From JAPPLB01 sp965208945 (GTDB lineage Bacteria > Acidobacteriota > Terriglobia > Bryobacterales > UBA6623): DNA of 64,000 nt. The stretch lies in assembly GCA_965208945.1 (NCBI GenBank), contig OZ242366.1:3162001-3226000 (forward strand), in the 5' to 3' direction. The translations under genes and the position numbers were made by a program. A model generated the notes under the pieces. That model was not told the origin of the DNA. It did not search any database and was given only the letters and a program-made list of their open reading frames with translations. Shown one piece after another: positions 7,195 to 15,720 of this stretch. The number at the start of each line of letters is the position of its first letter. Position 1 is the stretch's first letter.

Positions 7195-9675
7195 TCAGAG
7201 ATCCTTGAGAGTTGAGGCGGGCTGTGCAGTTCGGATGGTTCTCGTCGGTATCCAGGCGGCGAGGATTGCAACCGTCAGCACCAGCAACACCACGGCGGTC
7301 AGCGTTTCGAGAGGCTGGCTGGTGGAGTCAAGAAAGACAGCCGCGATAGCCCTCTGTCCGATGAAGCTCAGACCGCCTCCGAGAGCGATACCTGCGCAAA
7401 CGGTGAGCAAAGAGGCCCTACAGAGCTCGTACGCGGCTCTGGCGGGAGGGCAACCTAGCGCTATTCTCAGTGCACACTCCCGTCTCCTTTTCAAAGCTAA
7501 GGATCGAATCGTAGCGAACATACCCAGGCCCGCTATGAGTAGGGCCACGGCGGCGAAGCTCGACACGTGAAGAGTGGTGAGCCAAGTGTCTTGGATGGAG
7601 CTCCGCAGGACCATATTCATAGGGCGAACGAGGGAGATCGGCTGACTCGCGTCAGTCATTTTCGCGGCCCTCCTGATCCCACCCGGCAGGGAGTTGCAAT
7701 TGACGTGGCACCGGACGACCACACTCATGAAGGGGGAGGGCTGTTCGTCGTGAATAATGTAGAACTCCGGCATGGCGTGCTCGCGTAGGCTCACATGCTT
7801 GATATCGTTGACTTCGCCGATGACCGTATATACGATCCGAAGCTCCCCCATGTGATATTCAAACTTTCTGCCGATGGGATCTTGCGCGCCCCATAGACTC
7901 CTGGCAAAATTTTCGTTCACGACCGCTACGCTGTTCACTATTTTCGGATCAGGGCCGACATTGGATGATTGAAGTACTTCGTGCAAGGATCTCCTGACCG
8001 TTAGACCAATTCGTTTGTCCACGTAGTCGAAATCGCGCCCACGGAGTAGCCGAATACCCATTGCTTGAAAATAGTCTGGCGTGACGACTCGGTATCCCGC
8101 GAACACGGGTTCCGCGGGAGTAGCCTTTCCCTCCGCAGTCGAGACTTGAACCGAAATGCTCGGTTTTCCACTCAAGGGTAGGTAGTTAACCGCCGCGGCT
8201 GACTGGACTCCAGGCAGTGATTTGAGCCTGTCGAGGAATAGACGATAGTAAGATGTCACAGCAGTTGGATCCGAGTACTTACTGCTAGCCAAATCTACGT
8301 CTGCAGTAACTACACCTCTTGGCTGGAACCCAAGGTCCTTTCTCATCAGATTCCAGTACGTTTCTCCCAGCAGACCCGCCATAGTGAGCAGTGACACTGC
8401 CAAGCCCACTTGTAGGGCCACCAAAGCATTTTGAATGCGGCTGGGTCGGAGTACGACGTTCGCAGTTGGCCGATAGGTGGCCGACGCGCTCAACAGGGCC
8501 CGCCGGATGTGGAACGCCGACAGAACCGCGCACGATGCTGAGACCATCAGGGCGAGGCAGATCGCAAATGCCACTGTAGTGGTGTCGAACTCGACTAGAG
8601 ACTGAAAGAAGGGTCCGATGGGGATGATCGATTTCGTAACGTCAAGGAGCAATACTGCAACCCCAAGACCCGCGCCGCTGCCCAATAGGGCAAGGAGAAG
8701 CGCCTCGCAAAGCAACTGCCGTACGACGTTGGGAAACGTTGCTCCGAGAGCAACCCGCATCGAAAACTCGCCGAGTCGTTCACTGCTGTCAATCAAGAAC
8801 AGGTTCGCAGTATTGACCATCGCGATCAGAAACAGCACGCAGGACGCCATGAATAGAGCAAGTATCCGGGTCCTTGAGGAGGCGGACAGGTACTCCTTGA
8901 GGGGAATGGCGACAGGTAGTCTGGAAGAGGAGGTGCGCCTACCAGGCCGCGCCCGGCTTATTCGGTCGGACAAGACCTCAAGCATGGCCTGAGCCTGCGC
9001 GAGATTGTAGTTTGGGTCAAGGCGGGCCAGAATACGGTAGAAGACAGCGCCTCGCGAAAAGGTAGCCCCTGCGGCGCCCAGTGGAATCCAGATGTCAACA
9101 CCAGCGGGCAGTCTATGCTCGGGCGCCACAACTCCACCGATCTGTATTGGGCGTCCATTTACGTTGAGAACGAGTTTTTCCACATACGGATCCGCTCCCA
9201 GGGTGTGGCGCCAGAAGCGATGGCTTACAAAACCCACCTGATACCTCGATCCTTCCAGGATGCCGGGGCCGGCAACGAAGCGGATGCCTAGCGTGCCTGC
9301 GAATGAGGAGGAAATCTCCGCCGCGCGAACTCGATGGGCTTGTCCTGCGATCTCGACGTTGACGTCACCGTCACGGTACATGGCTACGTCCTGGAACGCC
9401 TTGAGAGTCCTGATGTTGGTTAGTCGGCGGTCCCCTGCGGAACGTTCAAGCAAATGCCCACCCCTTCGGATCATTACCAGTTGGTCGGGATCAGGAAACG
9501 GAAGGGGTCTATAGAGAATCTCGTTGACCGCAACGAATACCACTGTAGTCCCGCCTACAGCGGCGGCGATAGTGATGAGTATTAGAAGGAGCAGTCCCGG
9601 CCTTCGCCTATACCGACGGAGACCGAAGCCCAAATCACTAATCAGTTTGCTCAGTAAACTTGGTTGCAGGGTCAT
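7195..9675 (-). CDS. ADOP-type ABC transporter permease (MacB/FtsX)
   Basis: This 826-aa inner-membrane protein has the duplicated acidobacterial permease architecture. A first transmembrane helix (RPGLLLLILITIAAAVGGTTVVFVAVNEILY, about 25-55) leads into a MacB periplasmic core. A first FtsX block of three helices follows around 265-400. A second helix at about 430 leads to a second periplasmic core (VVTADVDLASSKYSD onward), and a second FtsX block lies at about 690-815. It differs from many ADOP proteins in lacking the cytoplasmic helical N-terminal extension of roughly 80 residues. Family members are thought to export peptides or toxic compounds with an ATPase and an adaptor. Here the upstream adaptor gene is truncated and no ATPase gene is adjacent, so the system may be crippled or depend on partners elsewhere. 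Confidence 0.85.
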   Translation of the reverse strand: MTLQPSLLSKLISDLGFGLRRYRRRPGLLLLILITIAAAVGGTTVVFVAVNEILYRPLPFPDPDQLVMIRRGGHLLERSAGDRRLTNIRTLKAFQDVAMYRDGDVNVEIAGQAHRVRAAEISSSFAGTLGIRFVAGPGILEGSRYQVGFVSHRFWRHTLGADPYVEKLVLNVNGRPIQIGGVVAPEHRLPAGVDIWIPLGAAGATFSRGAVFYRILARLDPNYNLAQAQAMLEVLSDRISRARPGRRTSSSRLPVAIPLKEYLSASSRTRILALFMASCVLFLIAMVNTANLFLIDSSERLGEFSMRVALGATFPNVVRQLLCEALLLALLGSGAGLGVAVLLLDVTKSIIPIGPFFQSLVEFDTTTVAFAICLALMVSASCAVLSAFHIRRALLSASATYRPTANVVLRPSRIQNALVALQVGLAVSLLTMAGLLGETYWNLMRKDLGFQPRGVVTADVDLASSKYSDPTAVTSYYRLFLDRLKSLPGVQSAAAVNYLPLSGKPSISVQVSTAEGKATPAEPVFAGYRVVTPDYFQAMGIRLLRGRDFDYVDKRIGLTVRRSLHEVLQSSNVGPDPKIVNSVAVVNENFARSLWGAQDPIGRKFEYHMGELRIVYTVIGEVNDIKHVSLREHAMPEFYIIHDEQPSPFMSVVVRCHVNCNSLPGGIRRAAKMTDASQPISLVRPMNMVLRSSIQDTWLTTLHVSSFAAVALLIAGLGMFATIRSLALKRRRECALRIALGCPPARAAYELCRASLLTVCAGIALGGGLSFIGQRAIAAVFLDSTSQPLETLTAVVLLVLTVAILAAWIPTRTIRTAQPASTLKDL

Positions 9676-9740
9676 AGGACTGAATCACATGAATTGCGTC
9701 TCATTCACGGTTCACCAGCATCTCCCATACTAGTCACGTC

Positions 9741-10262
9741 TTAAATCTTGTCGGCGAGCGGCCCGACTGATGCGGTGGAAACCAGGTCCATCAACGACTC
9801 TTCGAGTCGGGATGAAGAATCGCGCCATTCATGATTCCTCATGACGTATCGTCTTCCCTCTCTTGAGAGCTTAAGGTCGGCGTACTCGGCCTCGGCGGCG
9901 CGGATCTCCGATTCGGTGTCGAACACGTCCTGTTCGAGCTGCGGGTTGCTGAGCTGGAACAGCACCGTGTGCGCCTCGACCTGCTCGCCGGGCAGCAGGA
10001 AGCGGCGCTCGATCCGGCCCTGATCCCGGGCGGGCACCAGGAGCACGTTCTCCGGCACGAGCGTGCCCAGACCGCGGACGTCGAGCACCATGTCCCCGCG
10101 CTGGACCGTGTCGATGAAAGGCGATCCGTCGACCGTGGGCGCCATCGGCTCGAGCCGCGAGAGACCGAACGTGATCACGCCCATCGCCGCGGCGGACGCG
10201 ACGGAATACGCGATGCGGCGAATCCGGCGCTTTCGGACGAGATCCTTACGCGGAATACCCAA
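9741..10262 (-). pseudogene. Truncated HlyD/MacA-type membrane fusion protein
   Basis: The frame encodes the first part of a periplasmic adaptor: a basic start (GIPRKDLVRKRRIRRIAY), one membrane anchor (SVASAAAMGVITFGLSRL), the first beta-barrel strand (GDMVLDVRGLGTLVPENVLLVPA), and the lipoyl/hairpin entry (LFQLSNPQLEQDVFDTESEIRAAEAEYADLK). It then changes to unrelated sequence and stops. Family proteins are around 400 aa and this has about 173. The TTG at 10260-10262 has GAGGAG six bases upstream and is a better start than the ATG at 10308-10310. The order adaptor then ADOP permease is the usual acidobacterial operon, so this is most likely a 3'-deleted relic with the permease left behind. 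Confidence 0.75.
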
Positions 10263-10401
10263 TCTGAACTCCTCTTTGACAGGTTGCCGCCATCTCGACA
10301 CGACACACATGCACGTGACGAGCCGTTTGTCCAGAGATCACGGAACCTGTTGAGATAGAAGGACTTGGCGATATGCCCCTTGCCGCCACAAAACCTGGAC
10401 T

Positions 10402-10439
10402 GTCCGCTAATGGGACGACCGCGTCCCGATATCGGGACG
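10402..10439. promoter_or_regulatory. Paired GTCC/GGAC palindromes upstream of the adaptor/ADOP genes
   Basis: Two inverted repeats of the same type lie 140-175 bp upstream of the adaptor start. They are GTCC-N7-GGAC at 10402-10416 and the perfect 18-bp palindrome CGTCCCGATATCGGGACG at 10422-10439. Their centres are about 21 bp apart, two helical turns, as for a cooperative activator. A TGGC...GGGGCA string nearer the gene resembles a sigma-54 promoter but has one base too few between the GG and GC elements. The sites read as enhancer-type operators for the minus-strand operon; the regulator is not in the window. Confidence 0.45.
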
Positions 10440-11060
10440 GTTTCCACTCTCACAAGAGCAGCAGACCGGATCTTGCGATCCATCACGCGGAGATGGGGAA
10501 TCTGCCGCCTCTCGACTCAAGCCTACACGGTCCGTGGATTTACGCCGAGAAACCGGACGGCTTTCTTCATCGTGTGGTTTGCTCACTACCGAGGAAACAC
10601 CTTGACCCCTTCCTGTTCTTTTTGCTGAAACTTTCCCACTTAACCGCCCTGATTTGCGTCTTGGCGGCGAAGAGGCGAGTTGGAGCAAGCTGGAATATCC
10701 GCGGACAAGGATGATTGGTTCTGAGAATCTTTGCACAGGCGGCGCATCATGTTCATCGAGAGTCCCTACAATGGCGGTCGACAAACGGTTGGATCCCGGA
10801 CGGTCAGACGCTGGAGCCCTTGCTGAGACCGAGGTCAGCAACGTCATCGCGCGTCCGCACGAACAACTCGTGGCCGCCGCGCCGGAGTACTATTGGGGAA
10901 AGGTCATTCACGAGAAGCTGGTCCTGCTACGCTTCGGAAGCACCGCCCATCGGTTCATCCGCGACCGCAGCGGTTCGAGCCGGAGTCGTTGAAGCGGCTG
11001 ATCGATGGTTTCGATTCGCGGGAGACCGTCCGCAAAGAGCGGCTTTCATACGCCAGTTCC
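10440..11060. other. Intergenic stretch, no supported gene
   Basis: About 620 bp between the adaptor promoter region and the hydroxylase-like gene. Several frames are open on both strands, but none shows recognisable domains or a good ribosome-binding site. The frame from 10783 (MAVDKRLDPGRSDAG) ends after about 70 codons and might be a gene relic. The frame of the next CDS stays open upstream to 10893. An alternative TTG start for that CDS at 10990 has GGAG just upstream. Confidence 0.4.
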
Positions 11061-11846
11061 ATGAAACTTGTTATCGACACGGACGCTGGAACCCTCGCCG
11101 TCGAAGAGGCCGGCAAGCAAAGCGTCTCGCATGAACTGTACGGCCGGGAAGCGTTCGCTCATATTTCGCGGCAGTGGGTGCGTGCGGGTTGGAGCCTGCG
11201 CTACTATCACGGCTTTACCTGGATGGGGCTGCCTGTCCTGCAGTTGCCCGACGACCTGGTTCGCCTGCAAGAGGTCTTTTGGGAAGTGCGTCCGAGCCTT
11301 GTGATCGAGACCGGGGTTTTTCAGGGCGGCTCGCTGCTCTTCCACGCGAGCCTCTGCAAGGCCCTGGGCCAGGGGCGCGTCGTGGGAGTGGACATCGACA
11401 TGCCGGCAAGTCTCCGCGAAACGTTGGCCCTGCGCGATGTCGGATCGCTGATTACTCTGATCCAGGGCGATTCGGCTTCTCCGGAAGTTCTTCGGCAGAT
11501 CGAGGCTCTGCGCAAGCCGGATGAAACGACCCTCGTCCTTCTCGATTCCGACCACAGCCGGGAGCACGTTCGCCGTGAGCTGGAGGCCTTTGCTCCCATC
11601 GTCACGGAAGGTTCCTACTTGATCGCCGCGGATACGATCATGCGCGACCTCGCCGATGTGCCCGGCGGCGAGCCGTCCTGGATCGAGGACAGCCCGGCGG
11701 CCGCTGTTGACGCCTTCCTCGCGGACCATCCGGAGTTCGAGCGCGTCTCCCATTCCCCGCCGGCGGGCCTGGACGGTCTTCCCGAAGCGGTGAGCTACTG
11801 GGGAGGCGGCTGGTTGCGGAGGCGCGCCTGCCGTCAGGCCACATGA
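11061..11846 (+). CDS. CmcI-like cephalosporin hydroxylase/methyltransferase family protein
   Basis: This protein of about 261 aa has the Rossmann fold of the CmcI/rhamnosyl-O-methyltransferase group. RLQEVFWEVRPSLVIETGVFQGGSLLFHA (about residues 70-98) is the SAM-binding motif I region. VVGVDIDMPAS carries the acidic motif. TLVLLDSDHSREHVRRELEAFAPIV holds the SDH block typical of the family, and a late IAADTIMRDL follows. Members methylate sugar or secondary-metabolite hydroxyls. The start is uncertain: ATG at 11061 lacks a clear ribosome-binding site, and TTG at 10990 is an in-frame alternative. The stop overlaps the next gene's ATG (ATGA at 11843-11846), so the two form an operon that probably acts on the same glycan or lipid. 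Confidence 0.75.
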   Translation: MKLVIDTDAGTLAVEEAGKQSVSHELYGREAFAHISRQWVRAGWSLRYYHGFTWMGLPVLQLPDDLVRLQEVFWEVRPSLVIETGVFQGGSLLFHASLCKALGQGRVVGVDIDMPASLRETLALRDVGSLITLIQGDSASPEVLRQIEALRKPDETTLVLLDSDHSREHVRRELEAFAPIVTEGSYLIAADTIMRDLADVPGGEPSWIEDSPAAAVDAFLADHPEFERVSHSPPAGLDGLPEAVSYWGGGWLRRRACRQAT

Positions 11847-12607
11847 CATCACAAGAACTCCAGCGTGAAGTCGAGGCGCTCGGCCCGTGGTTCTACCCTT
11901 TCGACTTCGGCGGCATCCGAACGGAGTCGATCGTCCCGCCCCAGGTGGTCGAGATCTTCGAAACCAGGCGGCGCATGGTGGAAAGCCTCGTAGCAGCCCA
12001 CTTCTCGGAGCGCCTGGCTGAGGTCCGGTGTCTCGACGTCGGCTGCCACGAAGGCCTCTACAGCTTCGCGATGGCGCGGCTCGGAATGGGACGCATCACG
12101 GGTCTGGACGTTCGCGATGTGAACCTGACCAAGGCGCGCTTCGCCGCGGAGCAGCTCGGGCATGCCGGAATCGAATTCCGGCAGGGCAACGTCGAGACAC
12201 TCGACGCCTTATCGCTGGGCACGTTTGATCTGACTCTCCTTCTCGGCGTGCTCTATCATCTGGAGAACCCCATGCGAGCGCTGCGGAATTTGCGCTCCGT
12301 GACCTCGGAGCTATGCATCGTCGAGACGCAGGTGATCGACGAAGTCGAAGGCGAGGCCGAGTGGGGCGCTCGAGAATGGACCCGGCCGTATCGGGGCGTG
12401 CTCGCCTTGATCGACGAAACCGGCGAGTTCAACGCCGACAACACCGAAACCGGCCATTCGCCCCTGGTCACTTGCCCTTCCCCGAAGGCGCTCGCGTTCA
12501 TGCTCGAGCAAGCGGGGTTTGCGCGGGTCGAATTCGTGGACCCGCCCGTCCAGGCTTACGAGCAGCACGCACGGGGCAAGCGCGTGGTATGCGCGGCTTA
12601 TTGCTGA
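11843..12607 (+). CDS. Class I SAM-dependent methyltransferase
   Basis: This 254-aa protein contains motif I as VRCLDVGCHEGLYSFAMARLG (near residue 60), the acidic post-I GRITGLDVRD, a motif II/III region FDLTLLLGVLYHLENPMRALRNLR, and a hydrophobic C-terminus. The layout resembles the CmoB-like/DUF1698 methyltransferases and also glycan-modifying enzymes found in O-antigen clusters. The substrate is not visible. Four-base overlap with the preceding hydroxylase-like gene implies coupled translation. The gene ends 125 bp before repeat copy R3, which may act as the transcript end. Confidence 0.8.
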   Translation: MTSQELQREVEALGPWFYPFDFGGIRTESIVPPQVVEIFETRRRMVESLVAAHFSERLAEVRCLDVGCHEGLYSFAMARLGMGRITGLDVRDVNLTKARFAAEQLGHAGIEFRQGNVETLDALSLGTFDLTLLLGVLYHLENPMRALRNLRSVTSELCIVETQVIDEVEGEAEWGAREWTRPYRGVLALIDETGEFNADNTETGHSPLVTCPSPKALAFMLEQAGFARVEFVDPPVQAYEQHARGKRVVCAAYC

Positions 12608-12732
12608 GGCGCAATGGCAAGCAGCCCGTAGCAGATCGTGACCCTGCGCCGGCAAGCAGACCCATGATCCGCTGGATGGGCCGGCGGCGACGGACTCCGG
12701 CGCTGTTGACACTCGTCGTGGTTCGTTGTTAG

Positions 12733-12908
12733 CCTGCATTTCTCGCCACACGGCGAGGCGAAGTGGGTGAGAGGGCCGTCAGGACGAGGCGCGAGCCGCT
12801 TGGCGCGCGCAGTCGTACTTGACAGTACGTTGAGCACGGCAAGCAAGCGCAACGAAGTCCTGGCGGTCGTATCGCGTGCTTCGACCGTCGGGTGGTGAGA
12901 AATGCAGG
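12733..12908 (+). repeat. Dispersed palindromic repeat, copy R3
   Basis: Full 176-bp copy. It is flanked on both sides by TTAG (12729-12732 and 12909-12912), one of the cases where the two 4-bp flanks are identical, as expected of a target duplication. The left terminus has a single change, TCTCGCC for TCTCACC. It lies between the methyltransferase gene and groES. Confidence 0.9.
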
Positions 12909-12978
12909 TTAGCCTGCGAAGTCGAATTCCCGAGCAGGGCGCATGCCTGCGGTTGATCCATCAACAAGGAGAGAAGCC

Positions 12979-13266
12979 GTGACTTTGAAACCGTTGGGCG
13001 ACCGTGTCGTGATCCGTCGCACCGAAGAAGAGGAGCAGGTAAAAGGCGGCATCATCATTCCCGATTCCGCCAAAGAGAAGCCGCAGCGCGGCGAGGTCGT
13101 GGGGGCGGGCCCCGGCAAGCGGCTTGACAACGGCAAGGTCTCCCCCATGGACGTCAAGGTCGGCGACAAAGTGTTCTTCGGCAAGTATTCCGGTTCCGAT
13201 GTGACCGTGGATGGTGAAGAACTTCTGGTCATGCGCGAGGACGAGATTCTCGCCGTGATCGAGTAG
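12979..13266 (+). CDS. groES: Co-chaperonin GroES
   Basis: This 95-aa protein starts at GTG after AAGGAGAG (12967-12974); the longer frame from 12943 is not needed. The sequence LKPLGDRVVIRRTEEEEQVKGGIIIPDSAKEKPQRGEVVGAGPGK is the classic GroES N-terminal half with the mobile loop (about residues 16-32). VKVGDKVFFGKYSGSDVTVDGEELLVMREDEILAVIE completes the fold. It would form the heptameric lid of GroEL. No groEL follows: the next 200 bp are non-coding, then comes repeat R4 and an amidohydrolase. The usual groES-groEL operon is therefore split here, and GroEL must be encoded elsewhere. Confidence 0.95.
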   Translation: MTLKPLGDRVVIRRTEEEEQVKGGIIIPDSAKEKPQRGEVVGAGPGKRLDNGKVSPMDVKVGDKVFFGKYSGSDVTVDGEELLVMREDEILAVIE

Positions 13267-13476
13267 GGCCTCTCCGAGGTTTCGCTATCCGCTCTCCGCG
13301 CACCTTCCCCATCCACCCCTCGGACGAAGGCGTGAAGCACGCCGGATTCGGGTCGGCCGGAGTCGGCCCGCATCCGGTGTCGTAGCACTTCCATTCCTGG
13401 CGGGTCTGTGTTGGTATGCTGGCATCCGTATGTCCCGCGGCTATGCCGCGGCATCGAGGACATTGATGATTGCTTG

Positions 13477-13653
13477 CCTGCATGTCTCACCACATGGCGA
13501 GGAGAAGTACGTGAGAGGGCCGTCAGGACGAGGCGTGCGCTGCTTGGCGCGCGCAGGCGTACTTGAACCGTACGTCGAGCACGGCGAGCAAGCACAACGA
13601 AGTCATGGCGGTCGTATCGCGTGCTTCGGCCGTCGGGTGGTGAGACATGCAGG
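13477..13653 (+). repeat. Dispersed palindromic repeat, copy R4 (overlaps a start codon)
   Basis: Full 177-bp copy with termini CCTGCATGTCTCACCAC and GTGGTGAGACATGCAGG. Both ends carry the same paired substitution relative to the consensus, so the terminal palindrome is intact. The ATG at 13647 within the right terminus is the start of the following amidohydrolase frame, with GGTGG upstream as a weak ribosome-binding sequence. Flanks are CTTG and CTAG. Confidence 0.9.
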
Positions 13654-15395
13654 CTAGACTTTCAAGCGTTGTTGCGGCCCTTCTGGCTGCTCTCCTCCTG
13701 ACCGTTCAGTTGACCGGCGAACCGCGGCGCAGGGTGATCCCCACGGGCCGGGCCGAGACGATGTACTACAACGGCAAGATCATCACGATGTGGGAGGAGC
13801 GGCCGATCGTCGAGGCGGTCACGATCGCCGATGGGAGATTCCTGGCGGTCGGCACGACCCAGCAGGTGGGCCGCACGGTGGGTCCGGACACGAGGCAGAT
13901 CAACCTTGATGGCAAGACGGTTGTGCCGGGCCTGATCGACGCGCATGTTCATGCGATCAACGCGGGGCTGGCGGAGCGTGATGGTGAAATCCCGATCATG
14001 AAGAACTTCGCCGACATCCGCGCCTATGTCGAAAGGGCAGTGCGCTCGACTCCGGCCGACAGGCTCATTTTCGTGCCGAAGGTCTATTCGACGCGGCTGG
14101 CGGAGCGCCGCTATCCCACTCGTTGGGAACTCGATCGGTTCAGCGGCGGCCACAGGGTCATGCTCGACAACAACTACGCCTCGTCGTTGAATTCGGCCGC
14201 CCTCGAAGCGGCAGGCATCACATCCGGCACCCCCGACCCGGCCAACGGCAAGATCATTCGCAATGACGACGGCGAGCCCACCGGCCTGGTGCTCGGCGCC
14301 CGGCAGCTCCTCGGCGGCTTGATCGAACAGCGGGAGTTCAGCGCCGAAGACCGCCTCCGGGCGCTGCGCAAGATGCAGAAAGCCTATAGCGCCGCCGGCC
14401 TGACGAGTGTGATCGACCGGGCGATGCGGCCTGAACAGGTACGGACGTACCAGCGGCTTTGGGAGTCGGGCGAACTGCAGGTACGAACCAACATGACCCT
14501 GCGCTTGACCGGCGAGGAGCCGATCGAAACCCTGCGCGCCCAAACCCGGTTGCTGGCCCCCTTGACGGGTTTCGGCGACGACTACCTGCGGATCGGCGGA
14601 CTCAAGGTCGTGCTCGACGGCGGCATCCTCATCGGTACCGCCTACCTGCGAACGCCCTACGGGACGAACACGCAAGTCTACGGATACAGCGACCCCGATT
14701 TCCGCGGTGTCCTGCGCTTGCCGCGTGAGAAGCTGTTTGCGTGGGTCAAGTTCGGGGCCGGGCTCGGTTGGCAGATGTCCGCGCACACGACCGGCGGCGC
14801 ATCGACCGACCTCCTGCTGGAAGCGTTCGAGGCGGTGGATCGCGAAGAGTCGATTCGGGACCGCCGCTTCACTCTCATTCACTCCAACTTTCACAACGAA
14901 CAGTCGATCCGCAAGGCCAGGGAGCTGAACGTTCTCGTTGACGTGCAGCCGGCCTGGTATCACTTCGACGGTCCCGCTCTCGCTGAAGTTCTCGGCCCGG
15001 AAAGAATGAAGACGTTCCAGCCGCTGCAATCCCTGTTCAACGCCGGGCTTGTCGTGGCGGGCGGCGCCGACCACATGATCAAGTTCGATTCCCGCACAGC
15101 CATCAACCCCTATCACCCCTTCTTCGGCATGTGGATGACGATCACCCGGGAAACCGTCACCGGCGAGGTCTTCAACCCCGAGCAGCGGCTGACGCGCGAG
15201 CAGGCCCTGAAGATGTGGACCTGGAATGCCGCCTACCACTCCTTCGATGAAGAAGTGAAGGGCTCCATCGAACCCGGCAAGCTCGCCGACATGGTCGTGA
15301 TCTCGAAGGACTACCTGACCTGTCCCGTGCAGGAGATCCGGGACATCGAGGCCCTCACCACCATCGTCGGCGGCAAAGTCGTCTACCAGCGCTGA
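13647..15395 (+). CDS. YtcJ-like amidohydrolase (Amidohydro_3), exported
   Basis: This 582-aa metal-dependent hydrolase begins at an ATG inside repeat R4; starting there gives a complete signal peptide (SSVVAALLAALLLTVQLTG), while later ATGs would remove it. The YtcJ pattern is clear: MYYNGKIITMWEERPIVEAVTIADGRFLAVG forms the N-terminal sandwich. GKTVVPGLIDAHVHA supplies the HxH metal ligands. Later come KVVLDGGILIGTAYLRTPYG, the histidine block FTLIHSNF, GGADHMIKFDSRTAINPYHPFFGMW, and the closing GSIEPGKLADMVVISKDYLT. Family members hydrolyse amide bonds in various small molecules and the substrate is unknown. No operon partner follows. Confidence 0.88.
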   Translation: MQARLSSVVAALLAALLLTVQLTGEPRRRVIPTGRAETMYYNGKIITMWEERPIVEAVTIADGRFLAVGTTQQVGRTVGPDTRQINLDGKTVVPGLIDAHVHAINAGLAERDGEIPIMKNFADIRAYVERAVRSTPADRLIFVPKVYSTRLAERRYPTRWELDRFSGGHRVMLDNNYASSLNSAALEAAGITSGTPDPANGKIIRNDDGEPTGLVLGARQLLGGLIEQREFSAEDRLRALRKMQKAYSAAGLTSVIDRAMRPEQVRTYQRLWESGELQVRTNMTLRLTGEEPIETLRAQTRLLAPLTGFGDDYLRIGGLKVVLDGGILIGTAYLRTPYGTNTQVYGYSDPDFRGVLRLPREKLFAWVKFGAGLGWQMSAHTTGGASTDLLLEAFEAVDREESIRDRRFTLIHSNFHNEQSIRKARELNVLVDVQPAWYHFDGPALAEVLGPERMKTFQPLQSLFNAGLVVAGGADHMIKFDSRTAINPYHPFFGMWMTITRETVTGEVFNPEQRLTREQALKMWTWNAAYHSFDEEVKGSIEPGKLADMVVISKDYLTCPVQEIRDIEALTTIVGGKVVYQR

Positions 15396-15419
15396 ACAGG
15401 GTTCAGGGCTTCTGTTTTC
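15392..15419 (+). terminator. Possible intrinsic terminator after the amidohydrolase
   Basis: CTGAAC-AGG-GTTCAG (15392-15406) forms a 6-bp stem overlapping the stop codon and is followed by GGCTTCTGTTTTCTC. The T tract is imperfect, so this is only a moderate candidate. Confidence 0.4.
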
Positions 15420-15720
15420 TCGCGGGCGCATGAAGTTGGAATCCATTTCTTGTCTGGGGGAGGGCATGTCGAGGAAGCCGCCAACCTATTGGTCGAAGAC
15501 CAATACACGGTATATCAAGGCGGAGGTTCCGGTTCAGAACGCAGAGGCGCGCATAAGGTTGCACCATTGCATCCTTTATTTATTCTGTATTATTAATATT
15601 CCCTTCTACCGCTCACAAGTATGTAGAAGCCCTGATCGCCCCCCAACCTCCATCCGGAGAGTAGCCCTCCGAGAAGAAGTTGAATGTGCCTACGGTAGTC
15701 AGTAAGAAAAGAGAGAACAA
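15420..15720. other. AT-richer boundary region of an accessory island
   Basis: About 300 bp without a supported gene. Composition becomes visibly AT-richer toward 15570-15610 (TTTATTTATTCTGTATTATTAATATTC) than in the flanking high-GC genes. This marks the left edge of the 15.4-20 kb region with nuclease-like genes and transposase debris. The TTATTAATATT stretch could serve as a promoter for the next gene, but no convincing -35 element was identified. Confidence 0.4.

Noticed and set aside
10373..10390. Sigma-54 promoter upstream of the adaptor relic
   Set aside because: The distance between the GG and GC elements is one base short of the strict spacing.
10783..10992. 70-codon frame MAVDKRLDPGRSDAG as a gene
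   Set aside because: No ribosome-binding site, no family, and neighbouring frames are equally open.
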